Shown here piece by piece: positions 43,399 to 52,136 of a stretch of 64,000 nt of DNA; the first letter of the stretch is position 1; the number at the start of each line of letters is the position of its first letter. The stretch is from Syntrophaceae bacterium UBA6078 (GTDB lineage: Bacteria > Desulfobacterota > Syntrophia > Syntrophales > UBA2210). The stretch covers positions 1 to 64,000 of the forward strand of contig DIXO01000001.1 in assembly GCA_002428735.1 (NCBI GenBank), given 5' to 3'. The notes under the pieces are model-generated. The model ran no database searches. It worked only from the letters and a program-made list of their open reading frames with translations, and was not told the origin of the DNA. Position numbers and translations under genes: made by a program.

Positions 43399-43926
43399 CG
43401 TATCTGTTCACCTTTTGGAAAAACGCTTTCAGCTCTCCACAACGGTACCGCAATCTCCAGCAGAAAGAAAGGCAGGCCGCCGTTGCCCCTTCCATGTAAC
43501 AGACCACAGCACCAACGTACTGCTTCCGTCGATCTTCGCTCAAGAAGAGATGCATAAGAACAGACGCGTTCGTCATAACAGAAAAATAAAGAAAAAGTAA
43601 AGCAATAAATCAATCCCCACCATCAGGAGGCACGGGATTAGCTCCCTTTCATATGAGTCCTTCTCATGCGAAGGATTTCCAGAAATCGAAACGACACAAA
43701 GCGCCCCGCGACATCTGTTTTTCATTCAAAGATGTTGTTTTCTTGATTATTTATAACTTGTAAAAAATTGCCCGGTACAGTATTATCCCGCAGATTCAGG
43801 TGGCCATACCCTATCGCTTCTCGTAACCGCGGTGGATGGCTGACACGTGGTTTTTAATGCGCTGTTTCGTGGCGTGCCGTTTCAAGGGGATACCGGGCCT
43901 GGAATTTCCGAGCGAGCGTTTTTGAT
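43399..43926. other. Divergent intergenic region, kinase-like gene versus GAF-GGDEF gene
   Basis: About 530 bases, A+T-rich in its middle (43560-43800), without a credible gene. It holds the promoter-like pair at 43758-43786 for the plus strand. I see no clear minus-strand promoter and no RNA structure that I recognise. Confidence 0.5.
43758..43786 (+). promoter_or_regulatory. Possible sigma70 promoter for the GAF-GGDEF gene
   Basis: TTGTAA (43758-43763), 17 bases, TATTAT (43781-43786). The -10 matches consensus at five of six positions. The leader would be about 135 bases. No typical ribosome site precedes the ATG at 43927. Confidence 0.45.
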
Positions 43927-45423
43927 ATGGAAAAAGAAGGTACCACACAGCGGCTGTCCAGTCCAATCCCCTCGCAGATCCTGGACCTGCTTCTGGATGT
44001 GATCCTGGAAGTAATGCGGGCTCAACGGGGCTCCATCATGCTTCTTGATGAAACATCGCAGGAGCTGACCATTTCCAATGCCCGCGGTCTCAGAAGAGAG
44101 ATCATCGAAAAAGCCCGAGTGCGCCTGGGGGAGGGTATCTCCGGGAAGGTCGCTGCCGGCGGCCGGGCTGTTTTTGTCAGGGGAACCACCGATACGCTGC
44201 AACTCAATATACAACCCGACGATCTGATTAATCCCGAGATCGACACATCGTACATCGTGCCCATCACGCTCCGTGACGGAACGGTAGGAACCATCAACAT
44301 CAACTCCGTTCTCCAGAACCATGGAATCGAGCCGGAGAAAGAATCACTGGTGCGTCGGATACTCCACTTTTTCTCCGAATACCTCGTCCAGATCGATCTC
44401 CCCGCGAGTCATCACGAGACCCCTTCCGAACTGTACATGATGAATATCTTTCGGGAATACAGTTCTCTGCGTGAACTGCGCATGGTGTTCGACTATATCT
44501 TTCACCTCGTCACCAACCTTCTGAAGACCGGGAAGAAGGGCGTTTTCCTTCTGAAAAACCGGCAATCCGGTTTTTTTGATCTCATACTCGGCTATGGACT
44601 CGACACTGCGAGGTACCGTGAGATCTACGAAGAACTGGCCGCCCGGCTGCACGTTGACAAGATAGCATCAATTCAGGGTGTTGGAATCTTTCGGCAGGAT
44701 GAATTATTCTCCGAACCACCGGCACTGGTGCAGGAGAAATGGTATATCGTGCTCCCGCTCCGCTGGCAGGATACGATGCAGGGGCAGCTTGTTCTGTTTA
44801 CGGATACATCGCCGACCCTCGGCGAAGAAACACGTGAGATCATGCAGACAATCTCTGAATCCGCAGCCAGGACTATCGAGGAATCGGCCTCGGAGCAGAA
44901 ATTTCAGGATCTGGCCTCTACCGACAATTTGACCGGAATGTACAACTACGGGCTGTGGTGGAAGCGGCTCCACGAAGAACTGGCGCGCCTGAACCGCCAG
45001 AAAGACCCCAGACTCTCTCTCATCATCCTGGATATTGACCGTTTTGACCGTTTCAACCGTGATCACGGGTACTTTCTTGGCGACGAGCTTCTCAGGGTCA
45101 TTGCTGACCGGATTAACCGGTGCCTGAGAAATTATGATATCGCGGGCCGTATCGGAAGCGACGAATTCGGCATCCTGCTCCCCAATACCGATAGACAGAA
45201 CGCCCTCGAGGTGGCACACCGTATCCTTGACGCGGTCTCCGGGCTTCCCGGCGAAATGAAGATCCCCGTATCACACCCCTTGACATTGAGCGGGGGGGTA
45301 ATCCAATACCCCGATGACGCCACAACCCCCGGCGCTCTGGTTGAGAATGCGAAAGCCGTCCTCGTGTCGGCAAAGATCATGGGGGGTAACAGCATCAGGG
45401 CGTTCGAACGCCTGGAGGAGTAA
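43927..45423 (+). CDS. GAF-GGDEF domain protein with GSDEF site and intact I-site
   Basis: A 498-residue cytoplasmic protein. Residues about 15-150 form a GAF domain (GSIMLLDE, LGEGISGKVAAGGRAVFV), about 180-320 a second GAF-like domain, and 325-498 a GGDEF domain (STDNLTGMYN). The active-site motif is GSDEF (410-414) instead of GGDEF, and the usual phosphate-binding Lys is replaced by D374. The inhibitory RxxD is present as RNYD (401-404), five residues before the motif. It could make cyclic-di-GMP weakly or bind it as a sensor like PelD. It precedes the initiating sugar transferase by 7 bases, so both are probably cotranscribed. Confidence 0.88.
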   Translation: MEKEGTTQRLSSPIPSQILDLLLDVILEVMRAQRGSIMLLDETSQELTISNARGLRREIIEKARVRLGEGISGKVAAGGRAVFVRGTTDTLQLNIQPDDLINPEIDTSYIVPITLRDGTVGTININSVLQNHGIEPEKESLVRRILHFFSEYLVQIDLPASHHETPSELYMMNIFREYSSLRELRMVFDYIFHLVTNLLKTGKKGVFLLKNRQSGFFDLILGYGLDTARYREIYEELAARLHVDKIASIQGVGIFRQDELFSEPPALVQEKWYIVLPLRWQDTMQGQLVLFTDTSPTLGEETREIMQTISESAARTIEESASEQKFQDLASTDNLTGMYNYGLWWKRLHEELARLNRQKDPRLSLIILDIDRFDRFNRDHGYFLGDELLRVIADRINRCLRNYDIAGRIGSDEFGILLPNTDRQNALEVAHRILDAVSGLPGEMKIPVSHPLTLSGGVIQYPDDATTPGALVENAKAVLVSAKIMGGNSIRAFERLEE

Positions 45424-45430
45424 CCGGATC

Positions 45431-46813
45431 ATGTTTTCCATACATACGACGCGGGGGGCCATTGAAATCTTTCTTGCCGACACGATGATCAGCCTCCTCT
45501 TCTTTGAACTCTTTTTCTGGCTTCTGCCCCGGTCTTCCACGCTCTGGATCTATGGCCCTTTTCAGGAACATCTGGCACTGCTCATCCTTACCCTGCTTGT
45601 TCTTATTTCTCTCTTTATTTCCGGACTCTCTTCCTTTACGGAACAGATCTCTCCGGCAGAACTATTCAAACGGACCGTTATCGCTTTTCTGATTTCCAGC
45701 GGGTTTATTGTCACTCTGAGTTTTTTCATCAACAATCTTGCTCTCATCAACTGGCGTCTTCTTCCCCCTCTCAGCGCAATCTTCGTGTGTCTTTTCTTTT
45801 TCCGGTATGTCCTTTACTACGGTATGAGGAAGAACCGGAACCGCGTTCTCCTTATCGGCGCCAATGACCTGAGCCATGAAATCATTAAAGACACGCACCA
45901 GAAACGATTCAGAGACTATGAGATCATCGGCATTATCTCCGCGGTTGAAAATCAGGTGGGCACAGACTTCTACGGCATCCCGGTTATCGGCCCCATGGAG
46001 CAGATATCCCGGTCGCTGCAACTCGTCAATCCTGTGGACATTATTGTCGTCACGCTCCGGGACCGGCGCGGCAAACTGCCGGTTCACGATCTCCTGAAGC
46101 TCAAGACCTCAGATATCAGAATCCTTGAAGGTTCAACTTTTTACGAGGAGGTCAAGAAAAAGATCATCATCGATGAGTATCTGAAACCGAGTTGGTTTCT
46201 CTTTGAAGAGGGATTCTGCCAGACCCCGATCCACCGAACTATCAAACAGATACAGGGTATGATCGTCTCGTTTTCTCTCCTTGCGATCCTCTCGCCGCTC
46301 CTCCTCCTCATCGCTTTCTTGATCAAACTTGAGTCCCCCGGACCGGTTTTCTACCGGCAGGAGAGGGTCGGCTTTAACGGGAGGATATTCCATCTCCTCA
46401 AATTCCGTTCCATGGTCGCGGATGCCGAGGCGCTGAGCGGACCGACCTTCGCCCGGAAGGATGATCCCCGTATCACCCGGGTCGGCAGAGTGATCCGTAA
46501 ACTCAGGCTGGATGAGGTGCCGCAGTTTATCAACATATTCAAGGGGGATATGGATATGGTAGGCCCCCGACCCGAGCGTCCCGTCTTTGTCAGGGAGATG
46601 GAAAAGACCATCCCCTATTATAATCTCCGCCACTCCGTCCGCCCCGGTCTGACCGGCTGGGCACAGGTCAACTACTCCTACGGCGACAGCATGGATGACA
46701 GCAAGGAAAAGCTTCAGTATGATCTGTATTATGTGAAAAATTCCACTTGGCTTATGGACCTGTGGATCATGTTTCTCACCATCAAGGAGGTCCTTTTCGC
46801 CCATGGCCGGTAG
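45431..46813 (+). CDS. Initiating polyprenyl-phosphate sugar transferase (EpsB/WbaP type)
   Basis: A 460-residue protein: about four N-terminal membrane spans, a CoA-binding-like Rossmann segment (VLLIGANDLSHEI), a fifth span (MIVSFSLLAILSPLLLLIAF), and a C-terminal transferase domain with ESPGPVFYRQERVGFNG, FRSM, RLDEVPQFINIFKGDMDMVGPRPERP. It moves a sugar-1-phosphate to undecaprenyl phosphate to begin the glycan. The pattern matches exosortase-locus members (TIGR03013). The ATG at 45431 follows the GAF-GGDEF stop by 7 bases; in-frame codons before it belong to that gene. Confidence 0.9.
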   Translation: MFSIHTTRGAIEIFLADTMISLLFFELFFWLLPRSSTLWIYGPFQEHLALLILTLLVLISLFISGLSSFTEQISPAELFKRTVIAFLISSGFIVTLSFFINNLALINWRLLPPLSAIFVCLFFFRYVLYYGMRKNRNRVLLIGANDLSHEIIKDTHQKRFRDYEIIGIISAVENQVGTDFYGIPVIGPMEQISRSLQLVNPVDIIVVTLRDRRGKLPVHDLLKLKTSDIRILEGSTFYEEVKKKIIIDEYLKPSWFLFEEGFCQTPIHRTIKQIQGMIVSFSLLAILSPLLLLIAFLIKLESPGPVFYRQERVGFNGRIFHLLKFRSMVADAEALSGPTFARKDDPRITRVGRVIRKLRLDEVPQFINIFKGDMDMVGPRPERPVFVREMEKTIPYYNLRHSVRPGLTGWAQVNYSYGDSMDDSKEKLQYDLYYVKNSTWLMDLWIMFLTIKEVLFAHGR

Positions 46814-46925
46814 AACACGTTCATATCGGCCCCATGCCGGTTATCATGACATCGGATGCAGCATTGTATCGAACACGTATGATGTCCGGAGCGGCTTCAG
46901 GAACGGGGCAGTAAGACGCTCGTCC

Positions 46926-48206
46926 TTACTCCGTCTCATGCCGTGCCGATTCGCTATCCGCTTCTGATTTCTTGACTTCTCCGACCAGATAGAGCGAGCC
47001 GGCAACACATATCAGGTCGTCCCTCCCGGCAAGAGACCGCGCCCTGGCGAGGGCCTCTCCCGAATCTTCCACGATTTCGACATGACGGCGGTAACGCGAT
47101 TCGATGGTCGATAACAGATCGCCCGTCGATGCCGCCCTTTCCTCCTTCGGACGCGTCAGTATCAGCATGTCCGCCAGAGGAAGCAGCCGTTTCAACATCC
47201 CGGCGTAGTCCTTGTCGTGAAGAGCGCCAAACACGACTATCAACCTCCGGTACAAAAAATCAGAGAGCAAGGCTTCGCGCAGCGTCGCAATCCCCGCAGG
47301 GTTGTGGGCGCCATCCACCACTACGCGGGGATCGCGGGAAATAAGCTCCAGCCGTCCCTCCCACCGGGCATCTCGCAATCCTTCCATTACGGATGTTTCG
47401 CTGATATCCATACCCTTTTCCGACAAAAGATCAACGGCCCCAAGGGCCAGCGCGGCATTGGTGATCTGGTGCCTCCCGACAAGGGAAAGGGTGAGGCCGG
47501 TATAGCGTTTATGAATCCCCGTATAGGAAAAGGACCCCTTTGATGATCTTCTGACCCGCATCTCCCTTCCTATCCGATAGAGTGCCCCCCCCTTCTCATG
47601 ACAGATGTCCTGGAGCGTATCGATAACGTTTTTCCTTGTGGAAGCAGTTATACAAAGACCGCCCTCGTGTATAATCCCCCCCTTTTCACGGGCGATCGAC
47701 CTCAGATCACGCCCCAGGTATTCCTGATGCTCCAGAGAGATATTGGTTATAATGGACACCTGGGGAGAGACAAGATTGGTGGCATCCAGCCGTCCCCCCA
47801 TCCCGACTTCAAGGATAGCGATGTCTACCGCACATTGCGAAAAATGCAGGAATGCCAGGGCGGTAGCGTATTCAAAATAGGTAATGTCCTCAGTGGCTTT
47901 CGCGCGGACCTTTTCTATGAGGCTCTCAAGGATATCGCTTTCGATCATACCACCGTTTACGCGTATCCGTTCCCTGAAATCGCACAGGTGAGGAGAGGTA
48001 TAGAGCCCCACCCGCAATCCCTCTTTCATCAGTATGGAAGAAAGGATCGCGGCTGTTGAACCCTTGCCGTTGGTCCCTCCTATGAGAATTGTTTTATATG
48101 TATCCTGGGGGTTGCCAAAACGGCCAAGAAGTCGGGAGATCGGTCCGAGTCCCAGATGTATCCCCCGCTGTTTCAATTCTTCCAAGTACGCAAGAGAATT
48201 GAGCAT
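46926..48206 (-). CDS. folC: Folylpolyglutamate/dihydrofolate synthase
   Basis: Joins glutamate to dihydropteroate or folates with ATP. It has the P-loop ILIGGTNGKGSTAAIL near residue 40, VGMGGRLDATNLV, and the VDGAHNPAG motif of the Mur ligase superfamily. With the start at 48206 it has 426 residues. That start is fixed by GGGAGGG upstream and by a terminator hairpin (48223-48260) that ends just before; an ATG at 48251 would lie within the hairpin. It follows the EF-Tu-domain-like gene and is last in the ribosomal-side minus-strand run. Confidence 0.93.
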   Translation of the reverse strand: MLNSLAYLEELKQRGIHLGLGPISRLLGRFGNPQDTYKTILIGGTNGKGSTAAILSSILMKEGLRVGLYTSPHLCDFRERIRVNGGMIESDILESLIEKVRAKATEDITYFEYATALAFLHFSQCAVDIAILEVGMGGRLDATNLVSPQVSIITNISLEHQEYLGRDLRSIAREKGGIIHEGGLCITASTRKNVIDTLQDICHEKGGALYRIGREMRVRRSSKGSFSYTGIHKRYTGLTLSLVGRHQITNAALALGAVDLLSEKGMDISETSVMEGLRDARWEGRLELISRDPRVVVDGAHNPAGIATLREALLSDFLYRRLIVVFGALHDKDYAGMLKRLLPLADMLILTRPKEERAASTGDLLSTIESRYRRHVEIVEDSGEALARARSLAGRDDLICVAGSLYLVGEVKKSEADSESARHETE

Positions 48207-48222
48207 GCACGCCCTCCCGAAC

Positions 48223-48260
48223 AAAAAAAGGGCAGCGGTTGCGCCACACAACCCCGCCCT
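48223..48260 (-). terminator. Intrinsic terminator upstream of folC
   Basis: On the minus strand, AGGGCGGGGTTG pairs with CAACC-GC-TGCCCT through a small internal bulge, and a run of seven T follows. It lies 70 bases after the end of the EF-Tu-domain-like gene and 17 bases before the folC start, so folC may need its own promoter or read-through. Confidence 0.7.
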
Positions 48261-48330
48261 CTGAACTTCCCTTTTCGCAGGTAAGCCCGCAGGTTACACC
48301 CGTGACCGACCAGAAATATTCCTGACAGAA

Positions 48331-48591
48331 TTATTCCCCAGTTACCTTGAATACTTCGTCTCCGGGGCGAACGCGATCGGAAACCTTGACGCCGATATAA
48401 TCCCCCGCCGTCGCCTTCTCGATCTGTTTATTATCGATCTCCATTGACTGAATCGTGTCTTCGAAATCAGTGGTGTGTCCGTTAAACCTGACCGTATCGC
48501 CCACACGCAACTCCCCTGCCGTGATCTTAACCGCTGCGACACTGGGTTTCGAAAAAAACTTCATTACTTCGCCGATCTTCTCTTCCGCCAT
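48331..48591 (-). CDS. Small EF-Tu domain 2-like protein
   Basis: An 86-residue protein made of a single translation-factor beta-barrel, with AAVKITAGELRVGDTVRF, TTDFEDTIQSMEID and GDYIGVKVSDRVRPGDEVFKV; this is the pattern of domain 2 of EF-Tu/IF2 without a GTPase. Standalone versions are annotated as translation elongation factor-like proteins and their role is unknown. The ATG at 48591 has GGGAGGATG upstream. It is between rplQ and folC, with a terminator on each side, and so forms its own transcript or is read from upstream. Confidence 0.75.
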   Translation of the reverse strand: MAEEKIGEVMKFFSKPSVAAVKITAGELRVGDTVRFNGHTTDFEDTIQSMEIDNKQIEKATAGDYIGVKVSDRVRPGDEVFKVTGE

Positions 48592-48710
48592 GATGCATCC
48601 TCCCTGTAATCCTCGCCCTCCGGGCAAGGATAATCGCTTGGAAACCGTATAAAAATTCCCTCATACAAACTGGGAGAATTATAACCGCTCACGCTGAAAA
48701 ATCAAGGAAT

Positions 48711-48741
48711 AAAAAAGGGCAGGGGGAACCCCCTGCCCTTT
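48711..48741 (-). terminator. Strong intrinsic terminator after rplQ
   Basis: A 13-bp stem (AAAGGGCAGGGGG with its complement) and a 2-base loop, followed on the minus strand by a U-rich run. It starts 21 bases after the rplQ stop and should end the S10-spc-alpha operon. Confidence 0.9.
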
Positions 48742-48761
48742 CAGATCCCGTCTTGTCATCC

Positions 48762-49160
48762 TTACTTTGCGGCGGCCTTTTTCCTCTTTTCTTCCTTTTT
48801 CGCTTCCGCAGGCATCAGTTCTATCACAGAAAGAAGGGCATTGTCGCCTTCCCGGGTTCCTATTTTGATTATCCGTGTATATCCCCCCATCCGCTCGCTG
48901 TACCGGGGAGATAATTCCTCAAACACCTTCTTTGTAATCCGGCTGCTTCGTATAAATGACAACGCCTGCCTCCTCGCATGAAGGGTCCCCCTCTTGCCCA
49001 GGGTTATCATCCTGTCGGCAACACCCCGCAACTCCTTGGCCTTGGCATCTGTTGTGGTGATCTTCTCATGTTCAAAAAGAGACGTTACCAGATTCCTCAT
49101 CATGGCCTTTCTGTGGCTCGTCGTTCTGCCAAGTCTCCTCCCAGCTCTTCTGTGACGCAT
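48762..49160 (-). CDS. rplQ: 50S ribosomal protein L17
   Basis: A 132-residue protein with MRHRRAGRRLGRTTSHRKAMM and the KRGTLHARRQALSF segment of L17, and a Lys/Ala-rich C-terminal tail. It binds 23S rRNA near the exit region. It is last in the operon, 20 bases after rpoA and just ahead of the strong terminator. Firm identification. Confidence 0.97.
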   Translation of the reverse strand: MRHRRAGRRLGRTTSHRKAMMRNLVTSLFEHEKITTTDAKAKELRGVADRMITLGKRGTLHARRQALSFIRSSRITKKVFEELSPRYSERMGGYTRIIKIGTREGDNALLSVIELMPAEAKKEEKRKKAAAK

Positions 49161-49180
49161 CGCGCAGTACCCCTCTAGTA

Positions 49181-50182
49181 TTAATCTTCCCTGTCTTCAG
49201 GATGAACTTCGGGGGGGTGAAAATCCACCTTGTTTCCGAGGCTCAGCCCCATATCGGAAAGCATCTCTTTGATCTCATTCAAAGACTTCCTTCCAAAGTT
49301 TTTCGTCTTGAGCATCTCCTGTTCCGTCTTCTGCACCAGTTCGCCAATATAATGGATGCCCGCATTCTTCAGGCAATTGGCCGAACGCACCGAAAGCTCC
49401 AGATCATCGACTCCCTTATACAGGTTCTCATTGGTGCAACTTTCTTCTCCTGTTTCTTCCGGTTGATGCCTCTCTTCCGGTTCATCAAAATTGATGAAGA
49501 CGCTCACTTGTTCCTTTAATATCTTCGCTGCATACGCGGCGGCTTCCTCAGGGAGGATGCTGCCGTCCGTCCATATCTCCAGGACCAGTTTGTCGTAATC
49601 CGTTATCTGACCGACACGGGCGTTTGAAACCGTGTATGAAACCTTCTTGATGGGGGAAAACAGGGCGTCAATATTGATGGTGCCCTCCGGTTGTCCCTGC
49701 TCAACTTCCCTGCTGGCGGGAACGTATCCCTTCCCGATCTCGGCCAGCAGCTCGGCCTTGAAAACCGCTCGATCAGAAAGGGTTGCCAGATGATGGTCGG
49801 GATTGAGGATCTCAACGGTCTCATCGGTGATAATATCACCCGCTGTGACGGTCCTCGCCCCTGAAGCGTCGATACGAAGTGTCCGGGGACCATCCTGGTG
49901 CATCTTCAACCGCACTCCCTTCAGATTCAAGATAATATCGGAAACATCCTCTTTAACGCCGGAGATGCTGGAAAATTCATGAAGCACACCGTCAAATCTC
50001 ACGGAAGTAATGGCCGCGCCGTAAATGGAGGAAAGGATTATTCTCCTCAGGACGTTGCCGAGCGTGATGCCGAACCCCTTTTCCAGGGGCTGGCAGGTAA
50101 ATTCACCGTAAAACGATGTATGGCTTTGTTCATCCACTTCTATTCGTTTCGGTTTTATAAGGCTGCGCCAGTTTCTCTCCAT
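49181..50182 (-). CDS. rpoA: RNA polymerase subunit alpha
   Basis: A 333-residue alpha subunit. Residues 1-230 form the dimerization/assembly domain (FTCQPLEKGFGITLGNVLRRIILSS); residues about 250-330 form the C-terminal DNA- and activator-binding domain (DDLELSVRSANCLKNAGI, FGRKSLNEIKEML). Starts with MERNWRSLIKP. Placement after rpsD and before rplQ is the usual alpha-operon order. Length is normal. Confidence 0.97.
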   Translation of the reverse strand: MERNWRSLIKPKRIEVDEQSHTSFYGEFTCQPLEKGFGITLGNVLRRIILSSIYGAAITSVRFDGVLHEFSSISGVKEDVSDIILNLKGVRLKMHQDGPRTLRIDASGARTVTAGDIITDETVEILNPDHHLATLSDRAVFKAELLAEIGKGYVPASREVEQGQPEGTINIDALFSPIKKVSYTVSNARVGQITDYDKLVLEIWTDGSILPEEAAAYAAKILKEQVSVFINFDEPEERHQPEETGEESCTNENLYKGVDDLELSVRSANCLKNAGIHYIGELVQKTEQEMLKTKNFGRKSLNEIKEMLSDMGLSLGNKVDFHPPEVHPEDRED

Positions 50183-50208
50183 ATTGCTCGTCCCTCATAT
50201 AAGACATA

Positions 50209-50841
50209 TTACTTCGAGTAAAACTCAACCACCAGTTGTTCGTGAATGGGCATGGTTAATTCTTCCCGGGCGGGCAGTGCCTTTACCACACCGGTAAAGG
50301 CATCTTTATCAACTTCCAGCCACGCGGGAACGCCACGTCTGGCAACAGTTTCCAATGCATCCAGTATGGTGGCAACCTTCCTGCTTTTTTCTCTCACCTG
50401 TATCTTGTCGCCAACCTTGACCAGATAGGAAGGGATATTGACCTTCTTGTCATTCACCCGAAAATGGTTGTGACGCACAAGCTGTCTTGCCTCGCCTCTG
50501 GAATTTGCGAAGCCAAACCGGTACACCATGTTATCCAGTCTCCGCTCCAAGAGAAGGAGGAGGTTCGTCCCCGTAACGCCCTTTTGTCGCTCGGCCTCTT
50601 CAAAACAGCCTTTAAACGATTTTTCCAGAAGGCCGAATGTCCTCTTGAGTTTCTGCTTTTCTCTCAGCTGAGTGCCGTAATCCGACAGTTTGCGCCTGAA
50701 CTTGATCTGTCCGTGTTCTCCCGGCACATAGCTCCTTCGTTCGAAGGAGCATTTGTCGCTATAGCACCTGTCCCCCTTGAGGAACAGCTTCGCCCCCTCG
50801 GCCCGGCATAACCTGCATAATGATTCTCTATATCTCGCCAA
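50209..50841 (-). CDS. rpsD: 30S ribosomal protein S4 (zinc-bearing form)
   Basis: A 210-residue S4 with the S4 RNA-binding domain (LDNMVYRFGFANSRGEARQLVRHNHFRVN). The N-terminus carries four cysteines (C9, C12, C26, C31), as in zinc-containing S4, unlike E. coli. It nucleates 30S assembly and in many bacteria represses its own operon. It follows rpsK by 60 bases, the longest gap in this part of the operon. Confidence 0.97.
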   Translation of the reverse strand: MARYRESLCRLCRAEGAKLFLKGDRCYSDKCSFERRSYVPGEHGQIKFRRKLSDYGTQLREKQKLKRTFGLLEKSFKGCFEEAERQKGVTGTNLLLLLERRLDNMVYRFGFANSRGEARQLVRHNHFRVNDKKVNIPSYLVKVGDKIQVREKSRKVATILDALETVARRGVPAWLEVDKDAFTGVVKALPAREELTMPIHEQLVVEFYSK

Positions 50842-50901
50842 AATACTCCTCCAAAACCATGTAGTTCAATTAACAGGATCAGAATTTCTCCCCCTGGGGA
50901 T

Positions 50902-51294
50902 CTAGACCCTTCTCCTTTTCGGCGGACGGCACCCATTGTGGGGAATCGGCGTCACGTCCTTGATGAAACTGATATTCAAACCAGCCGCCTGCAGGGCCCT
51001 GAGCGCCGATTCCCTTCCGGACCCGGGGCCTTTCATGTACACCTGAACGGTTCTCAGCCCATGCACCTTCGCCTTCTTAACGGCGTCCGTGGCGGTCATC
51101 TGCGCGGCAAAAGGAGTGCTCTTTCTCGATCCCTTGAATCCCTGCCCTCCTCCGGAAGCCCAGGCAATAACATTGCCGCTCATATCCGTAATCGTTACGA
51201 TGGTATTATTGAATGTCGACTGAATATGGGCAATCCCCTCAGAGATATTCTTTTTTTCCTTTTTCTTTACGTTTCTCTTTTTTGGCTCAGCCAT
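50902..51294 (-). CDS. rpsK: 30S ribosomal protein S11
   Basis: A 130-residue protein with IAHIQSTFNNTIVTITD and the C-terminal PIPHNGCRPPKRRRV. The N-terminal dozen residues are Lys-rich. It forms part of the mRNA-path platform of the 30S subunit. Order rpsM-rpsK-rpsD-rpoA-rplQ is standard. Confidence 0.97.
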   Translation of the reverse strand: MAEPKKRNVKKKEKKNISEGIAHIQSTFNNTIVTITDMSGNVIAWASGGGQGFKGSRKSTPFAAQMTATDAVKKAKVHGLRTVQVYMKGPGSGRESALRALQAAGLNISFIKDVTPIPHNGCRPPKRRRV

Positions 51295-51343
51295 TGTTCC
51301 TCTCCATACAGCGATCGTCCCGTTTCAGGTTCCGCCTGTCCCG

Positions 51344-51712
51344 TTACTTTTTCTTTCCTCCCACAGCCTTCCGAGGCCCCTTCCGTGTGCGCGCGTTGGT
51401 GCCGGTCCTCTGCCCCCTGACGGGAAGGCCTTTCCGGTGTCTCAACCCTCGGTAGGTCCCGATATCCATGAGACGTTTTATAGACATGGAAACCTCCCTG
51501 CGGAGGTCACCCTCAACCTTGGAATCCTTATCGATAATATCCCGTATCGCGGTGACCTGTTCATCAAGGAGATTGTCGGTCCTGGTATCAAAATCGATTC
51601 CCGCTTCCTCGAGGATCTTGCGGGATTTGGACCTCCCTATACCGTATATATACGTAAGGGCTATTTCCATCCTTTTATTTTTGGGTAAATCGACCCCTGC
51701 TATTCGTGCCAC
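51344..51712 (-). CDS. rpsM: 30S ribosomal protein S13
   Basis: A 122-residue protein with MARIAGVDLPKNKRMEIALTYIYGIG and the basic tail GQRTGTNARTRKGPRKAVGGKKK-like ending. It sits at the head of the small subunit and contacts L5 and tRNA. It starts 19 bases after the rpmJ stop. Confidence 0.97.
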   Translation of the reverse strand: MARIAGVDLPKNKRMEIALTYIYGIGRSKSRKILEEAGIDFDTRTDNLLDEQVTAIRDIIDKDSKVEGDLRREVSMSIKRLMDIGTYRGLRHRKGLPVRGQRTGTNARTRKGPRKAVGGKKK

Positions 51713-51731
51713 CTGTGCAACCTCCCACCTG

Positions 51732-51845
51732 TTATCCCTGACGTTGTTTGTGTTTCGGATTTTCGCATATGACCCTTACAACGCCACGTCTCTTTATGAT
51801 TTTACACTTGACGCACATCTTTTTAACAGACGCTCTTACTTTCAC
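51732..51845 (-). CDS. rpmJ: 50S ribosomal protein L36
   Basis: A 37-residue protein read on the minus strand: MKVRASVKKMCVKCKII at the start and CENPKHKQRQG at the end. C11, C14, C27 and H32 form the zinc site. It begins with a GTG (51845) and ends with TAA at 51732-51734. It lies between infA and rpsM, the common position. It is too short for typical gene finders. Confidence 0.95.
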   Translation of the reverse strand: MKVRASVKKMCVKCKIIKRRGVVRVICENPKHKQRQG

Positions 51846-51868
51846 CGCTCGTACACCCCACTTCCTTC

Positions 51869-52087
51869 TTATTTGGACCGATAGGTAATTCTGCCGCGGG
51901 TCAGGTCATAGGGCGACAACTCAACCGTCACCTTGTCGCCCGGCAGTATCTTGATAAAATGCATCCTCATCTTTCCCGAGATATGGGCCAGAATGCGGTG
52001 ACCATTGTCGAGCTCTACGCGAAACATGGCATTCGGCAATGGTTCCAGCACCGTCCCCTCAACAACTATGGCGTCTTCTTTGGCCAT
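51869..52087 (-). CDS. infA: Translation initiation factor IF-1
   Basis: A 72-residue S1/OB-fold protein beginning MAKEDAIVVEGTVLEPLPNA, with LDNGHRILAHISGKMR, which is the usual IF-1. It blocks the ribosomal A-site in initiation. The ATG at 52087 is right for the family; eight further residues upstream are not. Confidence 0.96.
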   Translation of the reverse strand: MAKEDAIVVEGTVLEPLPNAMFRVELDNGHRILAHISGKMRMHFIKILPGDKVTVELSPYDLTRGRITYRSK

Positions 52088-52136
52088 GCGACCTATCACC
52101 CCGCCAGGCATCCGAGGAGTATACAGCCGTCCCGGA

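Noticed and set aside
43385..43576. 63-codon minus-strand frame upstream of the kinase-like gene
   Set aside because: It overlaps the start of the real gene in another frame and no domain can be seen.
43577..43926. Possible cyclic-di-GMP riboswitch before the GAF-GSDEF gene
   Set aside because: I looked for the conserved GEMM core and found no match in the leader.
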